Shown here piece by piece: positions 53,713 to 61,249 of a stretch of 64,000 bases of DNA. A model generated the notes under the pieces. It ran no database searches, was not told where the DNA came from, and worked only from the letters and a program-made list of their open reading frames with translations. This DNA is from Melghirimyces thermohalophilus. GTDB taxonomy: Bacteria; Bacillota; Bacilli; Thermoactinomycetales; DSM-45169. The stretch is taken from the NCBI RefSeq assembly GCF_900102685.1, contig NZ_FMZA01000006.1, forward strand, positions 1 through 64,000, written 5' to 3'. A program made the position numbers and the translations under genes. The stretch's first letter is position 1; every line of letters starts with the position of its first letter.

Positions 53713-54735
53713 ATGAAACTGGTTACATACCTTGTCAAAGAGACGGAATTGACCATCCGTGAGCAGATGGCGGCGTCTCGGGTCGGGTGGCTGCAGGGTG
53801 GGTGGATTGTAGATATCGGCTTTGCCCAGGAATGGGCCACGTTGAATAAAGGGATCCCTATCACCCGTGTCCTTCCTGTGGATATGTTGGGCCTGTTGGA
53901 AGCGGAGACGGAAGGGAGGCAGATCCTCAACCAGGTGGCTGATGCCCTTCGGGGGGAACGTCCCGACTCCCTTCATGTGGAAGGTGAACCGGTCGCCCTG
54001 CCGTTGGCAGAGGCGAAGTTATCGGCTCCTTTACCAAACCCCCGCAGCTTTCGGGATTTTTACGCCTTTGAACAACATGTAAAAGCCACCCGCGGCCGCA
54101 GGGGACTGGATATGATCCCGGAATGGTACGAGATCCCGGTTTTCTATTTTTCCAACCCTCACTCCATTCACGGTCCCGACGTCGAGGTGGAGAAGCCGAA
54201 AGCGACCGAGGCGCTGGATTATGAACTGGAGGTGGGTTTTGTTATCGGTAAAGAGGGAAAAAATATTCCGGCGGAGCGGGCATTGGATCATATCGCGGGG
54301 CTCTGTATCTTAAATGATTGGAGTGCGCGGGATCTGCAGCAAAAAGAGATGAAGGTGGGGTTGGGTCCAGCGAAAGGGAAGGATTTTGCCACCTCCGTCG
54401 GCCCCTGGCTGGTCACGTTGGACGAATTGCAGCATCGCCGGGACGGCGATCGCTTTGATTTAACCATGACCGCCCGGGTCAATGGCCGAGAGCTATCCCG
54501 GGGAAACGTTGCCGATCTTCATTATACCTTTGCCCAGATGATTGAGCAGGCTTCCCGTCATTGTACCCTGAAACCTGGGGATCTGATCGGCTCTGGCACA
54601 GTGGGAACAGGGTGCATCCTGGAACTGGGGACGGAAACCCACCGCTGGCTGCAGCCGGAGGATGAGGTGGAGCTGGAAATTGAGGGTCTGGGTGTCTTGA
54701 AAAACCGGATCGTTGCGGAAAGAGATACTCAGTAG
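53713..54735 (+). CDS. fumarylacetoacetate hydrolase family protein
   Basis: The 340-residue protein has the FAH fold, which hydrolyses or decarboxylates beta-keto acids with a divalent metal. The metal-site region is PKATEALDYELEVGFVIGKE (~160), with the acidic triad, and LCILNDWSARDLQQ (~200) is typical. The C-terminus has GTVGTGCILELG. The long N-terminal part (1-90) and the FYAFEQHVKATRGRRG loop are like those of the fumarylacetoacetase-type group. The substrate is unknown. The ATG at 53713 follows AAGGAGGGG. It overlaps the convergent small membrane protein by 7 nt. Confidence 0.88.
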   Translation: MKLVTYLVKETELTIREQMAASRVGWLQGGWIVDIGFAQEWATLNKGIPITRVLPVDMLGLLEAETEGRQILNQVADALRGERPDSLHVEGEPVALPLAEAKLSAPLPNPRSFRDFYAFEQHVKATRGRRGLDMIPEWYEIPVFYFSNPHSIHGPDVEVEKPKATEALDYELEVGFVIGKEGKNIPAERALDHIAGLCILNDWSARDLQQKEMKVGLGPAKGKDFATSVGPWLVTLDELQHRRDGDRFDLTMTARVNGRELSRGNVADLHYTFAQMIEQASRHCTLKPGDLIGSGTVGTGCILELGTETHRWLQPEDEVELEIEGLGVLKNRIVAERDTQ

Positions 54736-54917
54736 AGTTGGAAGATAATTGCCACCGCCAGAGCGCTGAAGGAGATACCGAGGACGTAAATCAGGACCAG
54801 GGCGCCGAAGTTATAGGAGTACTGCTTCGATTCCCGCTCCTGGTTCCGTCCCAGAACAATGGTTCCGATCAAGGAAAGAATGCAGACGATCAGTGGGATC
54901 ACGATGTATAAGTTCAT
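54729..54917 (-). CDS. small two-helix membrane protein
   Basis: The 62-residue protein has two membrane segments (YIVIPLIVCILSLIGTIVLG and ALVLIYVLGISFSALAVAII) joined by a charged loop (RNQERESKQYSYN). CGGAGGGG precedes the ATG at 54917. It is a plausible small Firmicute membrane protein of unknown role. Confidence 0.65.
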   Translation of the reverse strand: MNLYIVIPLIVCILSLIGTIVLGRNQERESKQYSYNFGALVLIYVLGISFSALAVAIIFQLY

Positions 54918-55191
54918 GATTTGCCCCTCCGTAGCTATGATTTGTCGAATAACTTTATCATATCGGCTCTCCTGAAAAATGTCCAGAAAACCTAGTAATC
55001 ACAGGCTTCTCTGCTCTTCCCTCCCGTCTGTCTAAGAGGCCGGTGTGTGGAAAAAGGATGACAGGGGGTGCTGGTGGTACTGATTGCTGGTCCATGGCAA
55101 CCGAAGCGCACCCTGCGTGTCCCAACGCTTTAAAAAGCTCCCCGACTCCGCCATTTCCGCTGTCTGAATGGATTGGATGCTGCGGGCTGCC

Positions 55192-55296
55192 TCATGGCCC
55201 GTCGGTTTCGACTCTTTGTGCCCATGGCTGGGGTACGTTCTTTCCCCCACCAAACCCATTTCTCTCCTTTCCCTCATCATTCGATTCGATGTCCAC
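55192..55296 (-). CDS. possible 34-residue protein
   Basis: GTG 55296 has AGGAGG exactly 8 nt upstream and opens a frame encoding MDIESNDEGKERNGFGGGKN, then a short Trp/Gln-rich end. Another frame stays open for 82 codons over the same DNA without its own site. Its ribosome site lies ~25 nt downstream of the LexA-like palindrome. The function is unknown and it could be chance. Confidence 0.3.
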   Translation of the reverse strand: MDIESNDEGKERNGFGGGKNVPQPWAQRVETDGP

Positions 55297-55329
55297 AGCG
55301 TGTACCTCCTCTCAAAAAAACAAATACGG

Positions 55330-55341
55330 GAACAAATGTTC
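55330..55341. promoter_or_regulatory. LexA (SOS) box-like palindrome
   Basis: GAAC-AAAT-GTTC is a perfect core match to the Bacillus LexA site pattern (CGAAC N4 GTTCG), lacking the outer C and G. It lies ~35 nt ahead of the leftward small frame at 55296. No -35/-10 pair around it is clear. Confidence 0.35.
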
Positions 55342-55382
55342 TAAAACCGCTATCAAGGGTGGGAAAAATGTGGTAGGATAAG

Positions 55383-55649
55383 GGTGGCAGGAAAGAGCAA
55401 ACCCCACCCTGCCTGGGTCGAGCTTTTCGACCAAGGGGGTGGGGCCTATTTGGGAAGCCATTTCTGCAATCGCGGCTTTGCTAAGCGTCATGGTGGCCTT
55501 TTTGAGGCTTTGTTGCGAATGGCAAAATAAGCGATAGTCCTCTCACCTGTTGTTGGCTAGGCCAGTATAAACCCTGTTGCGGATGGCGGTCCACAACAGG
55601 GCTTCGCCGACCCACGGCAGGGTGGGTTCCCTCGGCTCTTCCTGCCACC
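55383..55649 (-). ncRNA. candidate structured non-coding RNA (~267 nt)
   Basis: The two ends of this element are complementary over ~35 base pairs in three blocks: 55383-55398 with 55635-55649, 55400-55413 with 55616-55628, and 55414-55420 with 55608-55614. Inside are further helices: 55572-55579 with 55594-55601 (extended by 4 bp); 55443-55448 with 55558-55563; 55457-55462 with 55518-55523, continued by 55466-55469 with 55513-55516; and small hairpins at 55475-55486 and 55496-55508. This is a closed multibranch fold with no coding frame. A promoter reading left (55650-55679) would start the RNA at its 5' arm. I tested by eye for RNase P RNA, tmRNA, SRP RNA and 6S signatures and found none. 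A MITE-like mobile relic with long inverted ends is the main alternative. Confidence 0.5.
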
Positions 55650-55679
55650 AGTATATACACGAAGGGAAACAAATATCAA
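55650..55679 (-). promoter_or_regulatory. promoter for the candidate structured RNA
   Basis: On the minus strand TTGATA (55679-55674) and TATACT (55655-55650) are spaced by 18 nt. The expected start, 6-8 nt downstream, falls at about 55642-55644, within the first bases of the paired 5' arm. Confidence 0.5.
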
Positions 55680-55732
55680 GAAAAACACCAAAAAATGGAC
55701 GTTCCATCTGAATAAAATGATAGAGGGATAAA

Positions 55733-55762
55733 AACACCCCTTCTTTCACGGAGGGGTTTTTT
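55733..55762. terminator. bidirectional terminator
   Basis: ACCCCT pairs with AGGGGT across about ten bases, with A run left and six T right. No gene on either side clearly needs it. Confidence 0.65.
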
Positions 55763-56450
55763 ATGGTCTTAGGAGAACAGAAGGCCTATCGAACGTCGCC
55801 TAGAATGAGGGGTAATGCATCGTTCATAGTCCAATTGATCCTTTAGATAGAAAAATGATGTATAAAAAGCGGGCCCACGCAGGACTCTCGGTGTGGGTCG
55901 TTTCCGAAAAAAGCGGATCAAGTGAAAAAACGGTTTCAACAAGGGAAGTCTCCCAAAGAACTTGGCTTGATCCCTGCGGAAAAACACCAACGAGAAAGCA
56001 AACATTGAGTATCCGTCAGTATGCAGTGCGATGGGATTTCTGAATACCGGGACTGCCGGGGAGATGATTCCCCTGATACCCGAACCTTGGCCCATTGGCG
56101 AAATGATAGCGAAGGATCCACCCTCTTTGACTCAGAAGCTCCTCCGGTAACGGGTGGAAACAAAGATCAGGTAAGTTATTCAAAAGTGCACAAAAAAAGC
56201 TGCCCTTCGGGCAGCGGATACAGATCACTAAAGGAGGAATGCCTTCCAATCGAAGATGGGGTGTAGATATGAAAGGTTTGATCAACCGTCAAAGTCAAGT
56301 GGCGCCGGGCGGGATATGGTTATATTACACCGGGATTCCCCCTTTGACTATCGGGCGAAGGGAGCGTTTTCGGGATGGTACCCATGTGTTAAGCATAGTC
56401 GTAATGATAGGATGCAAGGTCAAACCTTCCCCCTAAACCGGCATTTTTTA
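55763..56450. other. non-coding or decayed stretch with several hairpins
   Basis: No confident gene is seen. Fragments that look protein-like without a proper start are a Lys/Gln/Glu-rich piece at about 55919-56010 (plus strand) and a piece at about 56030-56150 reading MIPLIPEPWPIGEMIA; together they could be a shattered small gene. An AAAGGAGG at 56232-56239 precedes short frames (56239-56436, or from ATG 56269), none recognised. Pairings GGATCAAG/CTTGATCC (55914 with ~55970) and GGGA-AGTC-TCCC lie in the same part. Confidence 0.3.
56191..56215 (-). terminator. minus-strand terminator with UUCG-type loop
   Basis: GCTGCCC pairs with GGGCAGC across TTCG/CGAA, and on the minus strand seven T follow. 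It would end a leftward transcript for which no gene is visible. Confidence 0.6.
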
Positions 56451-56479
56451 AAGCCGTCCGATTGCGGGCGGCTTTTTTA
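56451..56479 (+). terminator. plus-strand terminator
   Basis: AAGCCGTCCG pairs with CGGGCGGCTT across ATTG, then six T. It would end a rightward transcript from about 56230, which has a ribosome site but no recognised gene. Confidence 0.8.
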
Positions 56480-57042
56480 TGGAATCGATGATTTCATCCA
56501 TACACCAACCGTTATATAGATTCCCCCGATAGGTTTTAATCCCCGCATGCTTCCTGGACTCCGTTTCGACAAAACGGGCTCGGCGAGATGGGGAAAACAA
56601 ATTACTTCCTTGTTTAGTAATTAAATACCAAAAGGTCCTTTGTTTCAGGAAAGAGACTTACAAAAAGATAGTCCTTCCTGCCAATACACAAAAGACCCCT
56701 TTTCTTTTACAATCAAACTTGTCACATTCTTGAAAAAGGGTTTTGTTTTTGAAAGGACGGTTTAGTGAAGGCCAACAATTGATCGAGGATGGGGAGTCCA
56801 GGAGACAAGCCAACTCTCCTTAAGGAGACCACCGACGATAAAAAAAGCGGTCAATAGCCCGACACCGCTACCAGTTAACGATCCTGGCTGCTGATCGGTG
56901 CGGCTCTCTGGAAGTAGAAGAGGCGACGCAAAACAAACAATTAAAGTACTTCCGGAAAACCACTCCACGTGTCAGGGAGCGACGAGGCTCCCTTCTGTGC
57001 TGTTCAGTGTATATCCCCCACATTGTCAGGAGGGCATCCACT
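56480..57042. other. gene-poor AT-rich stretch
   Basis: No supported gene. Hairpins are AGCGGT/ACCGCT (about 56846-56870, with seven T on the minus strand, a possible leftward terminator), GGAAGTA/TACTTCC (about 56912-56955) and GGGAGC/GCTCCC (about 56976-56993). The ribosome site of the next gene lies at the right edge. Confidence 0.35.
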
Positions 57043-57195
57043 ATGACCAACTTCGAAATGGACCTCTATTACTTGTACGGGATGAAAGAAGAGAAACAAA
57101 CCCATGCTTCGCCTCAGCAAAAGCGTGACAAGGGGGGAGAGCATGATCCAGCCTACCGATCTGGAGAAAAATCTGAGACAGATGACTCCCGATGA
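57043..57195 (+). CDS. 50-residue unknown protein overlapping the next gene
   Basis: ATG 57043 has AGGAGGG 8 nt upstream. The protein begins MTNFEMDLYYLYGMKEEKQT and ends in a charged, Gly/Asp/Lys-rich tail. The last 53 nt are shared, in another frame, with the start of the 57143 gene, which has its own ribosome site. No family is recognised. The unusual overlap could mean translational coupling, or that only one of the two is real. Confidence 0.5.
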   Translation: MTNFEMDLYYLYGMKEEKQTHASPQQKRDKGGEHDPAYRSGEKSETDDSR

Positions 57196-57439
57196 TGTCC
57201 TGCTCATTCCCCATCAGAGAAATTATCCGCAAATCATGGTTCGTTGTTATCAATGGAATCGATCTCGGCGTTGGAAGGTAGCACAAGGCTCGCACGAGAC
57301 ACCAGGATACTTTAGCGATGTGAAGACCCTCTCAGACTATCTATTTCGGATCCGTCCAAAAGAAAAGCTGTCGATTCTTTTTATGTGGCGGCCATCGGTC
57401 TATTGGCGTTCGAAAAGAAAAAAGAAGCCGATTTTATAG
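57143..57439 (+). CDS. unknown small protein, PHQRN family copy 1
   Basis: The 98-residue protein is a clear paralogue of the next gene. Both have a Leu-rich first helix, IPHQRNYPQIMVRCY (~25; PHQRN shared), a basic beta-hairpin with WKV, and a Leu-rich helix ending LFRIRPKEKLSI (IRP shared). The C-terminus is strongly basic (WRSKRKKKPIL). ATG 57143 follows AAGGGGGGAG. The family and role are unknown; the size and basic patch would suit a nucleic-acid- or protein-binding adaptor (speculative). Confidence 0.6.
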   Translation: MIQPTDLEKNLRQMTPDDVLLIPHQRNYPQIMVRCYQWNRSRRWKVAQGSHETPGYFSDVKTLSDYLFRIRPKEKLSILFMWRPSVYWRSKRKKKPIL

Positions 57440-57460
57440 AACACCGGAGAGGTGAAACCA

Positions 57461-57778
57461 TTGGACCATCGTCACCATCGCCAAGAATTGGTGGAAAAGC
57501 TGGATGAGATGGAAACGAACCAAATGCTCGTGTTTCCTCATCAACGCAATCAGCCTCGGGTCACGATCCACTGTAAAAGACGAGGTGAATATCGCCATTG
57601 GTGGGTGGTTAAAGGGTTGGAAGAAAATTATCAGTCGACCAACATCCAGGCGGTGATCGACCATCTGTTGCAAATCCGTCCGCTGGAGAGTTATCAGGCA
57701 TCGATCACCTTGGCGCGGGAAGAGGTCTCGATGGGAAATGTGTTCGACCTTTATGAGACGGAAAATCCGCTTGCATAA
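57461..57778 (+). CDS. unknown small protein, PHQRN family copy 2
   Basis: This is the 105-residue paralogue of the preceding gene: LVEKLDEMETNQMLVFPHQR (~10-28) aligns with LEKNLRQMTPDDVLLIPHQR of copy 1. It then has HWWVVKGLEENYQSTNIQAV and LLQIRPLESYQASITL. It has a longer acidic C-terminus and lacks the basic tail. The TTG at 57461 has GGAGAGG 8 nt upstream. It lies 21 nt after copy 1, so the two form one operon, closed by a terminator. Confidence 0.65.
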   Translation: MDHRHHRQELVEKLDEMETNQMLVFPHQRNQPRVTIHCKRRGEYRHWWVVKGLEENYQSTNIQAVIDHLLQIRPLESYQASITLAREEVSMGNVFDLYETENPLA

Positions 57779-57784
57779 AAGAAA

Positions 57785-57816
57785 GAAGCCACTCGGGTCA
57801 GGGTGGCTTTTCTTTA
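57785..57816 (+). terminator. terminator of the PHQRN pair
   Basis: AAGAAGCCAC pairs with GTGGCTTTTCTT around a ten-base loop, followed by TTT. Confidence 0.8.
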
Positions 57817-57932
57817 CGGAATATATCATCGGATTTTCAGATGGTTATTCATGATCAAATGAATGACTTTTACTCTGAGGTACGCCGCACGTACTGTGTA
57901 GGAATGGAAACGAAGTTCTACTTGATCACTTG

Positions 57933-57961
57933 TTGACGCAAATTTTTGCCTTGTATATAAT
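57933..57961 (+). promoter_or_regulatory. promoter of the SAM riboswitch-hom transcript
   Basis: TTGACG (57933-57938) and TATAAT (57956-57961) are separated by 17 nt. The start point would be about 57968, some 30 nt before the riboswitch P1 stem. Confidence 0.8.
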
Positions 57962-57995
57962 ATGGGCTAATTACAATCGAACAGGTTGATCTGCT

Positions 57996-58108
57996 CGTTA
58001 TCCAGAGAGGTGGAGGGACTGGCCCGATGAAGCCCGGCAACCCGCCTGAGAATGATCCAGGCACGGTGCCAAATCCTGCAACGCTTGGGGCGTTGAAAGA
58101 TAAGGAGT
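57996..58108 (+). promoter_or_regulatory. SAM-I (S-box) riboswitch
   Basis: The aptamer is read from its conserved parts in order: CTTATC-type P1 strand and CCAGAGAGGTGGAGGGACTG, GGCCCGATGAAGCCCGGCAACC, the GGTGCCAAATCCTGCA segment, and GAAAGATAAGG closing P1. When S-adenosylmethionine binds, the downstream terminator (58141-58167) forms and hom is switched off. It lies ~90 nt upstream of hom. Confidence 0.95.
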
Positions 58109-58140
58109 GGGAGCTTTAGTGCGACGGATCGCATCAGATG

Positions 58141-58167
58141 GGCCCCCTCTTCACGAGGGGGCTTTTG
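58141..58167 (+). terminator. riboswitch-controlled terminator
   Basis: GCCCCCTC pairs with GAGGGGGC across five bases, then TTTT. It lies between the S-box aptamer and the hom start and is the expression platform's off state. Confidence 0.85.
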
Positions 58168-58192
58168 ATATAAAGATGGGGGGATTTAGGCA

Positions 58193-59488
58193 GTGAAAGG
58201 GATCGGAGTCGGGCTGTTGGGATTCGGTACCGTAGGTGCAGGGGTGTTTCATGCCTTGCGAAACCAGGAAGATGTGATCCTGAAGCGGACAGAATCCACC
58301 TTTGAAGTGCGGGCCGTCTTGGTGCAAAATGCCGACAAAAAGCGGGTGAAAGAGGTGGAGCCTCTGATCACGACCCGGTTTGACCAGGTGATGGACGCTG
58401 ACGTTCAGGTGGTCGTGGAAGCGATCGGGGGGATTGAGCCGGCACGCACCTATATCGAACAGGCGATGGTTGCCGGCTGTCACATCGTCACCGCCAATAA
58501 GGAGCTGGTGGCCAAACACGGCCCGGAGTTGGAACGGCTGGCGCGGAACAACGGGGTTCAGTTTCTGTATGAGGCCAGTGTCGGGGGCGGGATTCCTGTG
58601 CTGGGCACTCTGCTCCATCTGCTAAAGAGCAATCGCATTTATCGGGTATCGGGGATTCTGAACGGGACCACCAACTATATTTTGACCCGGATGGCCGATG
58701 CTGGGGTTTCCTTTGACCAGATACTTGCGGAGGCGCAGGAAAAAGGCTATGCGGAAGCGGATCCTGCGGCCGATGTAGATGGATTCGATGCGGTTTACAA
58801 ACTGTCGATCCTGGGACGGTTGGCCTTTGGAGCCCATATCCCGGTGCCGGAAGTGCGGCGAAAGGGGATTCGGGATGTGACGGCGGCAGAATTGGAGCTG
58901 ATCGCCCGTTTGGGTTATCGGCTCAAGTTGCTCGCCGTCGGGGAGCAGTATGGGGAAATGGGCCCGATCAGCCTCGGTGTGGAACCCACCTTACTTCCAT
59001 CCTCCCATCCATTGGCTTCGGTCAACGGTGTCCACAATGCGATCCACCTGGAGGGGGATCTCGTACAGGATGTAACCCTGGTGGGGCAGGGCGCTGGAGA
59101 GAAGCCGACTGCCAGTGCGGTGGTGGAAGATCTGTGCAACCTCTCTCTCCCGGTACCGCGGCGCTCCCTAGATGAGGATCCGCTGTTGTTGCCGGCGGCA
59201 GAGTCGGGAGGGACCCGCTTTGTCTTTTTGAATCCCCGAAATACGGGCATCCTGGATGCGGACACTCTCCGTCAGCGGCTGGAGTCGATCGGGCTGACTG
59301 TGGAAGGGACGGCGGTCTCTTCCCAGGGAGGAGCTGGCTTGATCCTGCGTCGCTGGGATCCCTCCTTTGCTTCCGTGCTGGTAGCGGAGTTAGGGCTGGA
59401 TCTTTCCAACCTCACGACCCGTCCCGTTTTCGGCAGCCAAGGGGTGCAAGCGGACCAACAGCAGCAAGTGGGAAGCGGCGCGGTTTAA
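58193..59488 (+). CDS. hom: homoserine dehydrogenase
   Basis: The 431-residue enzyme reduces aspartate semialdehyde to homoserine, the branch point to methionine and threonine. The NAD(P) site is VGLLGFGTVGAGVFHAL (~6-22). VVEAIGGIEPARTYI (~75), TANKELVAKHG (~100) and the catalytic-region motif LNGTTNYILTRM with GYAEADPAADVDGFDA (~170-205) are diagnostic. A C-terminal ACT domain (~345-425) should give feedback control. The start is GTG 58193. The SAM riboswitch upstream shows control by methionine supply. No thrC/thrB follows, unlike the usual operon. Confidence 0.97.
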   Translation: MKGIGVGLLGFGTVGAGVFHALRNQEDVILKRTESTFEVRAVLVQNADKKRVKEVEPLITTRFDQVMDADVQVVVEAIGGIEPARTYIEQAMVAGCHIVTANKELVAKHGPELERLARNNGVQFLYEASVGGGIPVLGTLLHLLKSNRIYRVSGILNGTTNYILTRMADAGVSFDQILAEAQEKGYAEADPAADVDGFDAVYKLSILGRLAFGAHIPVPEVRRKGIRDVTAAELELIARLGYRLKLLAVGEQYGEMGPISLGVEPTLLPSSHPLASVNGVHNAIHLEGDLVQDVTLVGQGAGEKPTASAVVEDLCNLSLPVPRRSLDEDPLLLPAAESGGTRFVFLNPRNTGILDADTLRQRLESIGLTVEGTAVSSQGGAGLILRRWDPSFASVLVAELGLDLSNLTTRPVFGSQGVQADQQQQVGSGAV

Positions 59489-59566
59489 CTGATCGGGATT
59501 TGTCGGTTTGCGGCGGGTTTCGGTACAATGAGTGCAAACCTTGCTGCGACAGAAAAGAGTGGACTT

Positions 59567-61165
59567 ATGAAGAAACACATCTATTACAACGGTAACATCG
59601 TCACCCTGGACCCATCCCTCCCTCGGGCCGAAGCCCTGCTGGTGGAGGAGGGGCGGGTGGCCGCTGTCGGATCCACCGAGGAGATTCTGCTGCAGGCTGG
59701 CCAGGCCGGCGTTACCCGCACCGATCTGGAGGGAGCTTACGTCTACCCCGGTTTGACAGACAGCCATCTCCATCTGATGGGCCACGGGATAAAGTTGTCT
59801 TTGTTGGATCTTTCCGACATCCGCTCCAAGGAAGAGCTGCTTCGGGAAGTGGGGAAACGGGCCCGGGCCACCCCGGAAGGAAAATGGGTGCTGGGATTAA
59901 ATTGGGACGAAAACCGGTTTCCCACTCCGGAGCCTCCCACCCGGCAGGAGTTGGATCGGATCGCGCCGCATCAGCCGGTGATGTTGACGCGGGTGTGTCA
60001 CCACGTGCAGGCCGTCAACACGGCGGCTTTTGAAGCGGCGGGAATTTCCCGGGAAACGCCAGACCCCCCGGATGGAACCTTTGGCCGGGACGAAAGGGGC
60101 GAGCTTACTGGACTGGTTTATGAAAATGCCTCCCAAGTTTTCATGGCTGCCGTTCCGCCCCGGACCTTGGCGGAGCGAAAGGAATGGACCCGGGTTGCCG
60201 CCCGGGAGGCCTTAGCCAAAGGTTTGACCGGCGTTCATACCGAGGATCTACGCTCCGCTGAAAGCGTGGATGCTTTAATTCACATTTATCGGGGGCTGAT
60301 CGAGGAGGGGATTCTGCTCCGCACGCACCATCTGGTCTACTATCCCTATCTCCCCTCGTTCCGGGAGGCGGGTCTGGCCTTTGGCTCCGGGGACCGTTGG
60401 TTCCGTTTTGGAGCGGTGAAGCTGTTTGCTGACGGTTCTTTTGGCGGCCGGACGGCCTTGCTCTCCCGCCCCTACGCCGATGATCCCTCCACCTGCGGGT
60501 TTGCCGTCCATGAACAGGAGAAGTTGGAGGCGTTGGTGCAGGAGGCAAGGGAAGCCGGGATGCCGGTAGCGGTTCATGCCATCGGGGATGGGGCGGCGGA
60601 TCAGGTGCTCCAGGCTTTGGAAAAGCATCCGTTGCCGACGGGAGCCGCCCCGGACCGGTTGATCCACGGTCAGGTGCTCCGGCGGGACTTGCTGGACCGG
60701 ATGGCCCGACTCCCCCTGGCCGTCGATGTACAGCCTCGGTTTGTGGCCAGCGATTTCCCCTGGGCGGCGGATCGCTTGCCCGCGGCGCTGCTTCCCACTT
60801 CCTATGCCTGGAAATCCATCGTTCAAAGGGGGATTCCCGCCGGCGGTGGCAGCGATGCTCCCATCGAACCGATCGATCCTTTGCTGGGGATTCATGCTGC
60901 GGTCACTCGCCGGCCGCCGGAAGCGGCGGACCATCCGGGCTATATACCGGAGCAGAAGCTGACTCCCTATGAAGCCCTGTGGATCTATACCGTCGGCAGC
61001 GCCCTCGCCGCCGGGGAAGAGACGGAACGGGGCCGTCTGCAACCGGGAAAATATGCCGATCTATCCGTCTTTGACCGGGACCTGTTGTCCGGGGATCCCG
61101 ATGCCTTATTGGAAGCGAAGGCGCTGATGACGGTGGTCAACGGCACGGTCGCCTATCGTGTCTGA
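59567..61165 (+). CDS. amidohydrolase family protein (YtcJ-like)
   Basis: The 532-residue metal-dependent hydrolase has the TIM-barrel amidohydrolase_3 layout. YVYPGLTDSHLHLMGHG (~60) holds the first His pair, GAVKLFADGSFGGRTALL (~285) the carboxylated-lysine region, VAVHAIGDGAADQVL (~345) and RLIHGQVL the further His, and GGGSDAPIEPIDPLLGIHAA (~425) the metal Asp. The N- and C-terminal ends form the small beta-sandwich. The substrate is unknown; members act on varied amides and carbamates. The ATG at 59567 has AAGAGTGG upstream; ATG 59528 lacks a site. Confidence 0.88.
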   Translation: MKKHIYYNGNIVTLDPSLPRAEALLVEEGRVAAVGSTEEILLQAGQAGVTRTDLEGAYVYPGLTDSHLHLMGHGIKLSLLDLSDIRSKEELLREVGKRARATPEGKWVLGLNWDENRFPTPEPPTRQELDRIAPHQPVMLTRVCHHVQAVNTAAFEAAGISRETPDPPDGTFGRDERGELTGLVYENASQVFMAAVPPRTLAERKEWTRVAAREALAKGLTGVHTEDLRSAESVDALIHIYRGLIEEGILLRTHHLVYYPYLPSFREAGLAFGSGDRWFRFGAVKLFADGSFGGRTALLSRPYADDPSTCGFAVHEQEKLEALVQEAREAGMPVAVHAIGDGAADQVLQALEKHPLPTGAAPDRLIHGQVLRRDLLDRMARLPLAVDVQPRFVASDFPWAADRLPAALLPTSYAWKSIVQRGIPAGGGSDAPIEPIDPLLGIHAAVTRRPPEAADHPGYIPEQKLTPYEALWIYTVGSALAAGEETERGRLQPGKYADLSVFDRDLLSGDPDALLEAKALMTVVNGTVAYRV

Positions 61166-61249
61166 GTCCACGAGGATTGCTGGGAACCGATTCTATCGGT
61201 TCTTTTTTGTGTCTGCAGAATAAAGTGAATTCGAGGAGAGGTGGGTTGG

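Larger units (their letters stand above)
54918..55380. other. gene-poor stretch left of the structured element
   Basis: No confident gene is present. The minus strand has a 34-residue frame (55192-55296) with a good ribosome site, listed separately, and overlapping open frames without sites. A LexA-like palindrome lies at 55330-55341. Confidence 0.4.

Noticed and set aside
55383-55649. Identity as RNase P RNA, tmRNA, SRP RNA or 6S RNA
   Set aside because: The GAGGAAAGTCC core, tmRNA ends with a tag frame, the SRP GGAA-loop region and a single-rod 6S fold are all missing.
56239-56436. 66-codon frame with AAAGGAGG at its start
   Set aside because: The ribosome site is only one base from the ATG, the alternative ATG at 56269 is poorly placed, and the product matches nothing known.
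56762-56968. 68-codon minus-strand frame with hydrophobic stretches
   Set aside because: A minus-strand terminator-like hairpin lies inside it and no proper ribosome site precedes it.
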